This document shows, in pieces, positions 15,680 to 24,572 of a stretch of 64,000 nucleotides of DNA. The stretch comes from Burkholderia pyrrocinia (GTDB lineage Bacteria > Pseudomonadota > Gammaproteobacteria > Burkholderiales > Burkholderiaceae). The translations under genes and the position numbers were made by a program. The notes beneath the pieces are model-generated. The model searched no databases. It saw only the letters and a list, made by a program, of their open reading frames with translations, and was not told where the DNA came from. Numbering within the stretch: the stretch's first letter is position 1; each line of letters begins with the position of its first letter. The stretch is from the NCBI RefSeq assembly GCF_018417535.1, contig NZ_CP070977.1, forward strand, positions 930,001 to 994,000, in the 5' to 3' direction.

Positions 15680-17475
15680 AACCACGCGCTTTCCCTCGAC
15701 TGAAGCTGCCGCTGCTGATTGCGAGCCTGGCCGCGCTACATGTACCGGCGCATGCGCAAACCTCGCCTCCCGCGGCCCGCCCCGTTCAGGATCCAGCGCA
15801 GCTGATCATCGAACAGCAGCGCGAGCAGGCGCGTCGACGGCAGCTCGAGCAGCCGCCCGCATCGATTACGATCGCGCCGACTTCGGAGACGACGCTCGAC
15901 ATTCCGCCCGGCACGCCGGTCGATTCCATCGTCGAAACCGGCCCGACCTTTCCGGTGCAACGAATCGTGTTGCAAACCGCCGACGGCAAGTCGTTCGAGC
16001 CGCCCGGCGGCATCGCGGCCCAGCAGCTCGACGCGGTCGTGGCGCCGTTCATCGGTCACGATCTCGGTTCGCACCGTATCAACGTGATGCTGAAGCGGAT
16101 CACGGACGTATTCGTCGAACATGGCCTCGTGACGACGCGCGCACTGCTCGGCCCGCAGAATCTCGCGAGCGGCACGCTCAAGATCACGATTCAGGTCGGC
16201 GTGATCGAAGCGTTCACGATCAACGGCAAACCGATTCACCGGCTCAAGCCGGGCGAGTCATCGTCGGGCGGCGGCTGGTTCACGGACGCCGGCTACGAGA
16301 ACGCATTCCCGACGGCGTCCGGCGATCCGCTGCGCCTGTCCGATATCGATCAGGGCGTGGCGCAGATCAATCGCCTGCGCCGCAACCAGGCAACGGTCCA
16401 GATCCTGCCGGGTCAGAATCCGGGCGAATCGATCGTCGATATCGGCAACAAGCCGGGCGATCGCCTGTACTACACGTTGGGCGTCGACAACTACGGCAGT
16501 TCGGCCACGGGCGTGACGCGCTACCGTGCGGGCGTCGAGGCCGACAACCTGCTCGGCCTGCAGGAATCGCTGAGCGTGAATTTTCTCGACAGCCTCGACA
16601 GCAACGCGATCGTCGGCTCGTTCGCCGTGCCGTTCGGCCGCCATACGTTCAGCTACACGATCTCCGATTCCGAGTATCAGCAGGTGATCGGCACGACCGC
16701 GCTCGAATATGGCCGGACGCTGTCGCACATCTTCGGCTGGAACTATCTGGTCAGCCGCAGCGTGAGCGACATCACCAGCGTCGACGCCACGGTGTCCTGG
16801 CGCCGCACCGACCGCGAGGTCAACGGCATCGATCTCGATCCGCAGCGCGTTGCTGTGTTGCGGATGGCCGGCAACTGGCTGCACAAGTTCGTGATGAACG
16901 ATGCGCAGGGCAACTTCACGATCAACGGCGGGCTGTCGCAGGGGCTGCCTTGGTTCGGCGCGAACCACGATCCGCATGGCATCTCGCGCGACGAAGCGCA
17001 CAGCCAGTTCACCAAGGTGGATGCGACGGCCGCATTCACGCTGCCGCTGCCGAAGATCGGTCGCGCATTGATCGCCTATCGGGGCGTGTTGAGCGGGCAA
17101 TATACGAACATGGCGCTGTTCGGCTCGGAGCAACTGTACCTCGGCGGGATGGACACGGTCCGCGGCTTCCGCTCGGGCGAAATCGCCGGCGATCGCGGTT
17201 TCTATTCGCGCAACGAGCTCGCGTGGGTGAACGCGCCGGCCTGGAAAGACGGTCGAATCGAACCGTACGTGTTCCTCGACGCGGGCAAGGCGAGCCTGGT
17301 CGCGGTGCCGGGTTTCCCGACGCTGGCCGGGGCGGGCGCGGGGCTGCGCGCGCAATGGCAGTGGCACAAACAGTTTCTGTCCGGCGAGGTCCTGATCGGG
17401 CGCGCGCTGACGCAACCGGCCGTGCTGGGCCCGAAAGCGACCCTTGTACTTGGAACTTTGAATTGGACAATGTGA
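15676..17475 (+). CDS. TpsB outer-membrane transporter (FhaC/ShlB/CdiB family)
   Basis: This 599-aa protein has a signal peptide (LPLLIASLAALHVPAHAQ) and a Gln/Arg-rich N-terminal linker helix. Two POTRA domains follow (residues about 85-240, with LKITIQVGVIEAFTINGKPI), then a 16-strand barrel region. The conserved loop VRGFRSGEIAGDRGFYSRNE (residues about 495-514) is the VRGY motif that plugs the pore. The length is normal for the family. It would export the adjacent 678-aa TpsA, and it is also the only candidate exporter in the window for the large CdiA. Translationally coupled on both sides. Confidence 0.92.
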   Translation: MKPRAFPRLKLPLLIASLAALHVPAHAQTSPPAARPVQDPAQLIIEQQREQARRRQLEQPPASITIAPTSETTLDIPPGTPVDSIVETGPTFPVQRIVLQTADGKSFEPPGGIAAQQLDAVVAPFIGHDLGSHRINVMLKRITDVFVEHGLVTTRALLGPQNLASGTLKITIQVGVIEAFTINGKPIHRLKPGESSSGGGWFTDAGYENAFPTASGDPLRLSDIDQGVAQINRLRRNQATVQILPGQNPGESIVDIGNKPGDRLYYTLGVDNYGSSATGVTRYRAGVEADNLLGLQESLSVNFLDSLDSNAIVGSFAVPFGRHTFSYTISDSEYQQVIGTTALEYGRTLSHIFGWNYLVSRSVSDITSVDATVSWRRTDREVNGIDLDPQRVAVLRMAGNWLHKFVMNDAQGNFTINGGLSQGLPWFGANHDPHGISRDEAHSQFTKVDATAAFTLPLPKIGRALIAYRGVLSGQYTNMALFGSEQLYLGGMDTVRGFRSGEIAGDRGFYSRNELAWVNAPAWKDGRIEPYVFLDAGKASLVAVPGFPTLAGAGAGLRAQWQWHKQFLSGEVLIGRALTQPAVLGPKATLVLGTLNWTM

Positions 17476-18323
17476 TGAACTTCTCGAACTGGAAACCCTT
17501 TATCGCCGCATCCGCGCTTTACCTCGGCATTGCCTGCGCCGCACACGCTCAGACGCAAACGTCGTCGACGTTGCCGGCTGGCACGGCTGCGATCGTGAAC
17601 GGCACGTCGATCACGCAGGCTGAGGTCGATGCGGTGTTGAAGGCTTCCCGCCAACCCGACTCGGCGCAGGTGCGTCAGGCGATCAAGAATCAACTGATCA
17701 CGCGCGTGCTGATCCAGCAGGCCGCGGAGAAAGCGAACTACGGCAGCAGGCCCGAAGTGCAGACGGCCATGCAGGTGGCGAAAGCGAATGCCGAGACGCA
17801 GTTGTATCTGAAAGACAACGTGAAGCCGGAGCCGGTCACGGATGTGCAGGTGAAGTCGCGCTACGACGAAATTGTCGCGTCGCTCGGCAAGGACGAATAC
17901 AAGCCGCGCCTGATCGTCGTCAGGGATGCCGCGACGGCGGCGACCGTCGTGAGCGAACTGAAGGCAGGCAAGTCGTTTGAAGGTCTGGCTCGGCAGTACA
18001 GCATCGCGCCGAGCCGCGATAGCGGGGGGGAGTTGCCTTGGGTGAGCTTCAAGACGCCGGCGACGGAGGGCAAGACGTCCGGTTTGCCGGTCGCGATCGC
18101 GCAGGTGCTGGAAAAGCTTCCGGTCGGCGCGGTCACACCGGAGTCGATCACGGTCGATGGCGCACGGGCGATCGTGAAACTCGACGCGAAGCGGCCGACG
18201 CAGGTGCCGGCATTCAATCAGGCGCAGGCGACGATCCGCCAGCAACTGGAGGCGCTTGCACTTGAAAAGGCGAGTGCGCAATTCGTCGGCGGCCTGTTGA
18301 AGAGCGCGGCCATTCAGCAGTAG
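17475..18323 (+). CDS. Periplasmic parvulin-type peptidyl-prolyl isomerase (PpiC/PrsA-like)
   Basis: The start at ATG 17475 overlaps the tpsB stop by one base (TGATG). This gives 282 aa with a signal peptide ending AHAQ. A SurA/PpiC-like N-terminal helical part (AIVNGTSITQAEVDAVL) precedes the parvulin domain (YKPRLIVVRDAATAATVV ... GKSFEGLARQYSI, SGGELPWVSF). In Bordetella the parvulin Par27 binds FHA in the periplasm. Coupling here to tpsB suggests a dedicated chaperone keeping TpsA substrates unfolded on the way to the transporter. That role is inference; the fold assignment is firm. Confidence 0.88.
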   Translation: MNFSNWKPFIAASALYLGIACAAHAQTQTSSTLPAGTAAIVNGTSITQAEVDAVLKASRQPDSAQVRQAIKNQLITRVLIQQAAEKANYGSRPEVQTAMQVAKANAETQLYLKDNVKPEPVTDVQVKSRYDEIVASLGKDEYKPRLIVVRDAATAATVVSELKAGKSFEGLARQYSIAPSRDSGGELPWVSFKTPATEGKTSGLPVAIAQVLEKLPVGAVTPESITVDGARAIVKLDAKRPTQVPAFNQAQATIRQQLEALALEKASAQFVGGLLKSAAIQQ

Positions 18324-18336
18324 GGAGCGCTCCCGC

Positions 18337-18795
18337 ATGGCTCGAAAGCACAAACCGCGTCGCCCGCGCAGCAAAGCCGAGCTCTTGCCGCTGCCGGCCG
18401 CGCTGGTGCGCGATATTTCACTCGCGAATCATCTTGCATTGGCGGCGATGCGGGCGGGCCATGGGACCGCCGAGACCATGATCGCCTTGCTGCGTGTCCT
18501 GTATCTCGCGTATTTCGTAGTGGAGGACGAGATATCGGACGCCGACCTTACGCTTTTCCTGGAAGCAGAAGCGGTACTCGATCAGAGCGTCGAAGCGGCC
18601 GGCGACGGACAAGACTGGCAGGTGACGGAAGATGCGCTTGAGGCGATCGAGCGATTGCTGCTGCGTGCGGACGCGATCGTCGGCAGTGTTCCCAAATACC
18701 GCTACCTGGAGGCATGGAACAAGCTTTGTCACTTCGCGGAATCGGCTGATCGATCACCCATCCCAGGCAGCAAACTCGAAGAGGTGTTGCTGTGA
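18337..18795 (+). CDS. Unknown helical protein upstream of a DUF746 gene
   Basis: This 152-aa protein has a strongly basic N terminus (ARKHKPRRPRSKAELLPLP) followed by mostly alpha-helical sequence. There is no signal peptide or membrane span and no motif I can assign. The stop overlaps the GTG of the next gene by four bases, so the two are translated together. Such pairs recur in Burkholderia genomes next to DUF746 genes. A nucleic-acid-binding role is possible from the basic start but not shown. Confidence 0.6.
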   Translation: MARKHKPRRPRSKAELLPLPAALVRDISLANHLALAAMRAGHGTAETMIALLRVLYLAYFVVEDEISDADLTLFLEAEAVLDQSVEAAGDGQDWQVTEDALEAIERLLLRADAIVGSVPKYRYLEAWNKLCHFAESADRSPIPGSKLEEVLL

Positions 18796-20261
18796 ACGAC
18801 GAGCATCGCAACGTCACGGCCGCTGCGTCGACGCAGACCCGGACGCAGGGGGAGAAACCGCCGGTTCGACATGACAATAGTCTTTCAGTTGCCCTCGAAG
18901 TTCCGGCGCGCCACTTCGATGCGACGGTGGGAGCCATCACCGCAAGGGAAGCGGTCGACGACGAAGAGACGGAGGACCCGGCGCTGACGGACTACCTGAT
19001 GCGAGCGTGGCTCGAACTCATGAGCCCATCGCCGACTCCCGTGCCACGCTGTCCATATTGCGACGGATTGCGCATTCGTGGCGAGCGGCCGCAAGGGAAG
19101 AGTCGGCTTCCAAACTATTTTTGCCACGCGTGCAAACGCAGCTTCAATCGTTTGACGGGCACGCCGTTCGCGCGTCTGCACAATTACGCGAAGGGCGAGG
19201 CGATGATTCCGCTGCTGTCGCGACAGATGTCGATGCTGCAGGCGGGCGAGCGACTCGGGCGCACGCAGAAGGCGATCCTCTCCTGGTTGTTGGCATTTCG
19301 CCGCTATCTGCTCGAACTCGATCCGTCCGGACAGTGGGAAGCGCGGGTCCGGCTCGGGGTGCGCGTGGCGCCGAGGGCGCGTTGCGCGCGATGTGGATTC
19401 GAGGGCGGATTCCTGTCCGGCGGCTTTGATCCCCAACGCCGAAGGCGGATCCGCTGTCCGCAGTGCGGCCGCAGTCGGCTGTTGGATGTGCTGCAGGGCA
19501 ACGGCGAGGCGTTCGACGGCGAGGTGATGCACGATGCGATTGAGACCGCAGTACGGGCGCGGCGCAAGGTGCATCCGGATACACCCTCGCCGACCGTTGC
19601 ACGTGCTGCGCGTGTGGACGATGCCGCGCCTGCGGTGACGGTTCGGCGTTCGTTGGCGGAGGTGGTGTTGCCGTCGCGAGAATCGCCGCCGGGACCGACG
19701 GATCGGCGCGAGGATCCCGTGCTGTCGGCGTTTCTGCTCGAGCAGATCGACGCGGCACTCAGTTTGGACACTACGCCGCCGCCGTGCCAATGGTGCGGCA
19801 GCGACCATACCGAGCACCACGCCCAGGCGCGGCCAAACGGGCTGCCGTGCTTTCGGTGCCGGACGTGCCTCGCCTACTTTTCGCGCGTATCGAATACGCC
19901 ACTGCTTAAGGGGCACGCACGTGCATTCGCCCGACGTCTGGTGCCAATGCTCGGCTGGCGTGACACGGCGAAGGCGGCGTCACATGCACTGGGACTGCCG
20001 TCGTTTGCGGTCCAGAAATGGCTGCGTCCGTGGCGGCAATGGCTGCTGCTGCTCGATCCCAGCGGGGCAATGGAAGCGCGCGTCAGACTCGGCGTACCCA
20101 CTGCGGGGGCGGTGCTGACTTGTGGAAAGTGCGGTCATACGGGCACCGTATTGCGATTGGCGTCGACTGGGCGGCCGCCGGCGGCAGACGGCGCGCGCCA
20201 GGTCAAATTCCAGTGCCGGCAGTGCGAACGTCACAGCCGAGTATGGGTGCCGGCTGCGTGA
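18792..20261 (+). CDS. DUF746 protein with two tandem zinc-ribbon modules
   Basis: This 489-aa protein has two copies of the same module. Residues about 80-185 carry CPYCDGLRI ... CHACKRSFNRLTGTPFARL and the tail QWEARVRLGV. Residues about 325-440 carry CQWCGSDH ... CRTCLAYFSRVSNTPLLKG and the tail AMEARVRLGV. A further CxxC pair follows each module (CARCGFEG/CPQCGRS and CGKCGHTG/CRQCERH). The first part of each module resembles InsA-type transposase zinc-finger heads, so DNA binding is likely, but no catalytic domain is present. Function unknown; start is GTG in a four-base overlap. Confidence 0.75.
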   Translation: MNDEHRNVTAAASTQTRTQGEKPPVRHDNSLSVALEVPARHFDATVGAITAREAVDDEETEDPALTDYLMRAWLELMSPSPTPVPRCPYCDGLRIRGERPQGKSRLPNYFCHACKRSFNRLTGTPFARLHNYAKGEAMIPLLSRQMSMLQAGERLGRTQKAILSWLLAFRRYLLELDPSGQWEARVRLGVRVAPRARCARCGFEGGFLSGGFDPQRRRRIRCPQCGRSRLLDVLQGNGEAFDGEVMHDAIETAVRARRKVHPDTPSPTVARAARVDDAAPAVTVRRSLAEVVLPSRESPPGPTDRREDPVLSAFLLEQIDAALSLDTTPPPCQWCGSDHTEHHAQARPNGLPCFRCRTCLAYFSRVSNTPLLKGHARAFARRLVPMLGWRDTAKAASHALGLPSFAVQKWLRPWRQWLLLLDPSGAMEARVRLGVPTAGAVLTCGKCGHTGTVLRLASTGRPPAADGARQVKFQCRQCERHSRVWVPAA

Positions 20262-20403
20262 TGGACAACGGCGGTGGGCGAGGTGAGGAATGATCGCGTA
20301 GCCCGGTAAATTGGGCCTGCTGGCCTATCCTGCACTAGATCAAAAAAGTTGGTTAACTAACTTTGGTTTGTCCCTATTTGTGATTTTTCCGAGGCGGTTG
20401 GAC
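20262..20403. other. Spacer between convergent genes
   Basis: There is no open frame. An imperfect palindrome AAAGTTGGTTAACTAACTTT at about 20345-20364 could act as a weak bidirectional terminator for the DUF746 gene and the glycosyltransferase. Base composition drops here, marking a change of origin. Confidence 0.35.
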
Positions 20404-21123
20404 TTAGTTCGTGGCAAGTGGATGGCCAACAAATTCGTGGTTGCCGATATGTCCGATGCGTAGCCACGGACACGCCCATACCTTCCGGCCGAGCGCGCGA
20501 ACATCAGCGCAGAACGCGATGTCTTCACTCAACCCGTCAGCGTTCCGAGCACCACCAAAGTAGGCGACGGTGCCCTTATGAATACTGTTTCCCGCCTGGA
20601 GCCAGTCGGGGTGGGTTTCCTTCAGCGCGTCGAACACGTCACGGCGAATGAGCATCATCCCAGTCCCGATCGCATTGACCTCGAGCACATCATCATGCAC
20701 CGGGATGTCGAGAACCTGTTTCACGCCATACAGCGCCAATTCACTGGCAGGAAGGTCGGGGCGCTCCCTCGTGATTTTCGCGATGCGCTCCCAGTCATAC
20801 TCCTTTTTCAGACACATCGTACCGACGACGTCGAGATCGGCGTGACCCAGCATCCGAATGATGTCAGCCGTTCTCCAGCTTATGTCGCTGTCGATGAATA
20901 GCAGGTGGGTAGCCGACGTTTTTTTCAGGAAGAAATCGGCGCAGAGATTACGCCCGGGAACGACGAGCGCGCCCTTGCTTGTGGTGAAGTAAGCGCCAAT
21001 TTGCCGGTGCATCAGTTCGATAACAAGCGGCAGTAGACTTTCCACTTAACCCATCTTGCACGTCCCGTCGTATGCTGGTGTTGCGATGCAGACGGATGAT
21101 GGGAACTTGTTCGCTCCGGTCAT
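20404..21123 (-). pseudogene. Glycosyltransferase-fold protein interrupted by one in-frame TAA
   Basis: The full minus-strand frame starts at ATG 21123 (AAAGGA 6 bases upstream) with MTGANKFPSSVCIATPAYDG. It meets TAA at 21048-21046, then continues in the same frame from GTG 21045 (VESLLPLVIELMHRQIGAYF) to 20404. The rest has a GT-A-like core with HLLFIDSDISW (DxD-type metal site) and later LSEDIAFC. The lost part contains the nucleotide-binding beta1 strand, so the downstream frame alone (213 aa) should be inactive. One substitution (TAA from TAC/TAT) would restore about 239 aa. It is a stand-alone cytoplasmic enzyme of phage/island type. Confidence 0.65.
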
Positions 21124-21253
21124 GAAAATCCTTTAACGTCGACATAATGGGTAACGCGTTCCTTGCGCCCCGATGCACTGATGCACCGAGTGTAACTGGC
21201 GCGGGTTTGGAGGAAATCTTTGGCTCCTCCGTCAACGAACGTGTAGGCACTGA

Positions 21254-21420
21254 TCGGTTAGGGCGGACCTGGGCGTGATGCCGATCTACGTGCCGGGCAT
21301 CGGCAAGGTGCACCGCGGCTTCTGGGAGGCGTGGTACGAAATCGCCGTGCCGGAATTGGCCGCCATCGACGGGCGTCCGGTGACTTGGTCGGGCATTCTC
21401 TCGGCGCGGCGATCTGTGCG
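21254..21420 (+). pseudogene. Lipase gene, 5' fragment (interrupted)
   Basis: The frame reads DLGVMPIYVPGIGKVHRGFW then EAWYEIAVPELAAIDGRPVT, the N-terminal half of a class-3-type lipase. At 21391-21396 the sequence GGGCATTCTCTC must gain one base to give the nucleophile motif GHSLGAAICA, so the gene is frameshifted exactly at the elbow. Homology stops at about 21420. The matching C-terminal half lies at about 27421-27700, six kilobases away on the same strand, so an insertion split the gene. No start codon is evident, and the 5' end is also missing. Confidence 0.6.
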
Positions 21421-21427
21421 CAAGTCA

Positions 21428-21462
21428 AGACCTGATCTCTCAGTCACCGTCAGATCAGGTCT
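21428..21462. repeat. Inverted repeat at the left edge of the insertion
   Basis: AGACCTGATCT and AGATCAGGTCT are exact 11-bp complements with a 13-base loop. It begins within about ten bases of the point where lipase coding is lost, so it may be part of the element end recognised during insertion. Confidence 0.5.
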
Positions 21463-21501
21463 GAGATTGCTTGGCCGTCACTTGATCAAGGGCCGTGATC
21501 G

Positions 21502-21648
21502 GTCGAGGCTGTGTGAAAACGCGAAACTATCCGGTTTTTGGATGTCGCTTTACCCTTCCCGAGCCGCTACCAAGCCTATACAGCGCGATCTGAAGGGGCG
21601 AGTTTCTGCAGCAACGCGTCCAGCCCGCGTTTTCACACAGCCTCGACC
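21502..21648. mobile_element. 147-bp MITE-like element with 23-bp perfect terminal inverted repeats
   Basis: The left end GGTCGAGGCTGTGTGAAAAC continues CGCG, and the right end is its exact complement (21626-21648). The body has no coding capacity. The GGCTGTGTGAAAAC core is typical of insertion-sequence ends, so this may be a non-autonomous derivative or solo ends of a deleted IS. No flanking target duplication is seen. Confidence 0.6.
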
Positions 21649-22473
21649 CATAAGAGACGCTCAAGTACGACATGATGGATGGCCGCTCTCAGGCCGTCAC
21701 CCAAAGCCGCCAGCCCGATCGGCCGGGAGGCGGGAGGTTCTCCCATCCCTGCGTTGCTCCGACGCTATCACGGAGGAGTTGTTTCATTGGGGAGGCAGGA
21801 TGGCAGCCTGTCCACGGTGACAGGCGACGAGAAGGTGGCGCCAACGTCGGAATTGACCAATTCCCCAAAGCGGGTACGTAAGCTGCAGTGGCGGCAGGGC
21901 AGTAACCGTCCGTTTGTGACCATGTTGACCCTTATGCACGGGCCGCCACGGGAACCCGCAGCCTGCTGCGCGAACGTGGTCAGGTTTTGTGCAAACTGCT
22001 TTCGCGTGCCCATCGGGTCGAGCGAATTGAAGTGGCGTCACCTATCGGCCATCGCAGGCACTTCCTCATGGTTTCACTGACCGTTCACACAATCGTCACT
22101 CATACAAGCCGGCAAGAATAATGCAGGAAGAAAGACTTGCCGGGGAAAGTACGGAGGGCGCACATCGAGTTCGGCTACTAGATTTCAAAGGACTGTTTCT
22201 CCGTGCGATAAAACTGCAACTATGAGCCAAGCATTTAAGCTTTGCCAGAAAAACGATATTGGTGATTTGCGTCAGTGCGACCATTGTGGTTTCTGGCCAC
22301 ACTTTCTGCCTTCCAGTCCCCTTCGTTAGCGGCGTTTTGTAGGGACCACTGGATTCGTCAATTCTTGCACGGTTCTGCGCGGAGGGCAGTCGACTCCTTT
22401 AGACCGCGATCACTCTGTTTCCAGCGGGTAACCCTGAGCCCAATTGGATCTAAAGAATAGTGGAGGTATTGAT
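21649..22473. other. 825-bp stretch without recognisable genes
   Basis: Short frames exist on both strands, but none has a convincing ribosome site, domain or codon pattern. It probably holds remains of older insertions plus the promoter of the gene at 22474. A usable ribosome site (TGGAGG) occurs only at its right end. Confidence 0.4.
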
Positions 22474-23928
22474 ATGGATGAGCGCATCACGGCAGGGCAT
22501 GTCGTGTCCCGACCAGCATTGAGGGCAGCGGTCGCCAGGCTGCCCTTGACACGAAGATCATCGGTAGCCACCTTAGCTTCCACAGTGGTAAATACGCTTG
22601 CCAGCAGTGAGGCAGGCGCGTCCCGACTGGTCACGATCACAGCCACTGGGCCGATTTATGCAAAAGTCGGAATGTTATGGGCCTTGCCAGCCACGGCCGC
22701 TTGGCGGCAGCTCCAAGAATTGCACCTTAAGACCGTGGGGAGAGAAGACCAGATTCGGAGTGAAACAATCGCTAATTTTTCACGGAAACGAGCCTTCCGC
22801 GCATATAGCAATGCACTTGCAACCACGATCGCACAAATCGCGATAGTTCATCAAAGCGCGCACCGTCGGATTCTCGGCTCGCTTTGCGACTATGCCTTCA
22901 GGGCTCGATCTCTCGATGGACTAGAAAGTGTTTTCCTGAGTGTACTGCTGGCGGCGGTGCGAAACGGAGACCGTCGGCTCGCAGACTGGGGCGCGCAGCT
23001 TTGGGTGGCAATCCCGCGGCCCAAGAGCTTAGGCGGCGGAGTGCGCACTGCTCCTATCGTCGATGCGTCGAGTGGCAGGATCACGTTCGTAGATGAGCGT
23101 GGGTTCTACGACCTCTTTCGAACCGGGCGCGTTGGCGGGCTAGCGACACTCATTAACCTCTTTCCGGGCGGAGCGCTCAATGTCGGTGGTGGCGGCTTCG
23201 ACGGTTTTGCTCCTAGTAATCTTGGCGCAGCAGCGGATGGATTCTCAGACTGGGCTAGCGCCTGTGCGAATTCGTTCACGATTGCAATAGGCACCGGCAC
23301 GGCTATCGGAGGGACCATAGGCGCCTCCGGAGGTCCTCCCGGAGCTGCTGCCGGCGCGGGCACCGGTGCTGGGATCGGGGCAGCATTTGGCCTCGGCTTA
23401 TGTGTTGGCGAAGCAATCGGATACGCCATTTTTGGAGACGACTCCGGGTCTGGAGAGCCAACGCAGGCGACCCAGCCACCAGATATGGGTGTGCCCGTGG
23501 ACGACGGAACCTCCGGGACCCCTGGAGATCAACAAGGGGGGATGTCTGGCGGTGGCGGTGAGCAAGGAGGAATGTCTGGTGGTGGCGGTGAGCAAGGGGG
23601 AATGTCTGGCGGTGGCGATGATAGCGGCGGAGGTGGTAGCGGTGGTGGTGATAGCGGCCCGATCTGCATTGACCCAGGGATGTCTGGCGGAATGCCTAAC
23701 CCTGACGACAGCGGTGGCGGCGGCGGTCGCGGCCCTGTTCCTGGTCCAAATCCAGTCGCAGGTGCAACCATCTACGGTGCTGGGCCAGGCGTCGCAGGTC
23801 TGGTCGGGGTAGTCGGCCCTGCGTCATTCTCATTAAGTGGACTACCCTCGTTTGGCGCCGACGGCAGTGTGGCCAGCCGGGGGCTCCTGCTATCTTCATT
23901 CGTTAGCCCCGAAATAGGTGGAAGCTAA
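22474..23928 (+). CDS. Unknown 484-aa protein with glycine-zipper and Gly-rich repeat tail
   Basis: ATG 22474 is chosen because TGGAGG lies 7 bases upstream. Residues 1-225 are a mixed helical domain of no family I know (ETIANFSRKRAFRAYSNALA). Residues about 255-315 form a long glycine-zipper membrane-type segment (GTAIGGTIGASGGPPGAAAG, GIGAAFGLGLCVGEAIGYAI). Residues about 345-430 are Gly/Ser/Asp/Met-rich with EQGGMSGGGG repeats. Zipper segments of this kind can insert in membranes in toxins and phage proteins. No signal peptide is seen. Moderate GC and its place inside a disrupted lipase gene point to transfer. Confidence 0.65.
   Translation: MDERITAGHVVSRPALRAAVARLPLTRRSSVATLASTVVNTLASSEAGASRLVTITATGPIYAKVGMLWALPATAAWRQLQELHLKTVGREDQIRSETIANFSRKRAFRAYSNALATTIAQIAIVHQSAHRRILGSLCDYAFRARSLDGLESVFLSVLLAAVRNGDRRLADWGAQLWVAIPRPKSLGGGVRTAPIVDASSGRITFVDERGFYDLFRTGRVGGLATLINLFPGGALNVGGGGFDGFAPSNLGAAADGFSDWASACANSFTIAIGTGTAIGGTIGASGGPPGAAAGAGTGAGIGAAFGLGLCVGEAIGYAIFGDDSGSGEPTQATQPPDMGVPVDDGTSGTPGDQQGGMSGGGGEQGGMSGGGGEQGGMSGGGDDSGGGGSGGGDSGPICIDPGMSGGMPNPDDSGGGGGRGPVPGPNPVAGATIYGAGPGVAGLVGVVGPASFSLSGLPSFGADGSVASRGLLLSSFVSPEIGGS
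23539..23616 (+). repeat. 30-bp in-frame tandem repeat
   Basis: About 2.6 copies of a 30-bp unit encode GGMSGGGGEQ. Copies differ at third positions (GGC/GGT, GGA/GGG), showing selection on the protein rather than very recent duplication. Confidence 0.75.
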
Positions 23929-24294
23929 GCGGGTGCAGACGAATGTGTCGAGTAGGCGGTTTGCCGCTAGTACCTTCGACAGACAAACCGCTTTCACGCG
24001 TTGCTTAAATGTGTATTCGTCTACCTGTTCAATGAGCTGCCGTAGAATCTCCTGACCGGTCCTCTTCCAGGACTGGAACCTTTTGAAGAAATCTGGCTCA
24101 CGGCCGATTCCAGCGCCAGGCGAGGCGTGGACGTCCGGAAAGCACCTCGTAGCCGCCTCAAGGATGCGAATACCCGAATGTCGGCTAAGGCCGATGCAGC
24201 ATTCGAGCATTTGAATCGAATGACCGTTTGTTGGGCAGAGCCAACTTCTGAACGTCTCCTGGTGGCCGAACCCAGTCGATGGCCGCTCAGACAA
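23896..24294 (-). CDS. Doubtful 132-aa frame convergent to the glycine-rich gene
   Basis: Minus-strand frame from ATG 24294 with a protein-like C-terminal half (FFKRFQSWKRTGQEILRQLI). It overlaps the end of the previous gene by 33 bases. No ribosome site or family supports it, and overlapping frames on both strands are also open. The whole stretch 23929-24572 could instead be non-coding remains. Listed so that the stretch is not left blank. Confidence 0.22.
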   Translation of the reverse strand: MSERPSTGFGHQETFRSWLCPTNGHSIQMLECCIGLSRHSGIRILEAATRCFPDVHASPGAGIGREPDFFKRFQSWKRTGQEILRQLIEQVDEYTFKQRVKAVCLSKVLAANRLLDTFVCTRLASTYFGANE

Positions 24295-24572
24295 ACCGCG
24301 ACTGGCTCAACCCGACTCGAAGCCGACATTCGGCGTGCCGTCGTCGAGCGTCCGATCTCAGAGTGATTCCCGTCAGTGAGGATCCGCTGATGTGGACGTC
24401 TTTGATCCTTTGCTTTTTCGCGAAACCGATCTGGTGATGCTAAGGCACCACGGCAGTTCCGGACTGTCTGTCTATCGCACATCCACGTTTACGTGGATTC
24501 TTGCATGCCGCATTCCCAATATGGATGCCTTGAACCAGCCCGGCGCGGGCATAGGGCGGACGACGCGCCAAC

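Noticed and set aside
24021..24482. A 153-codon minus-strand frame in the gap after the glycine-rich gene
   Set aside because: No ribosome site or family support, and it overlaps other equally weak frames on both strands.
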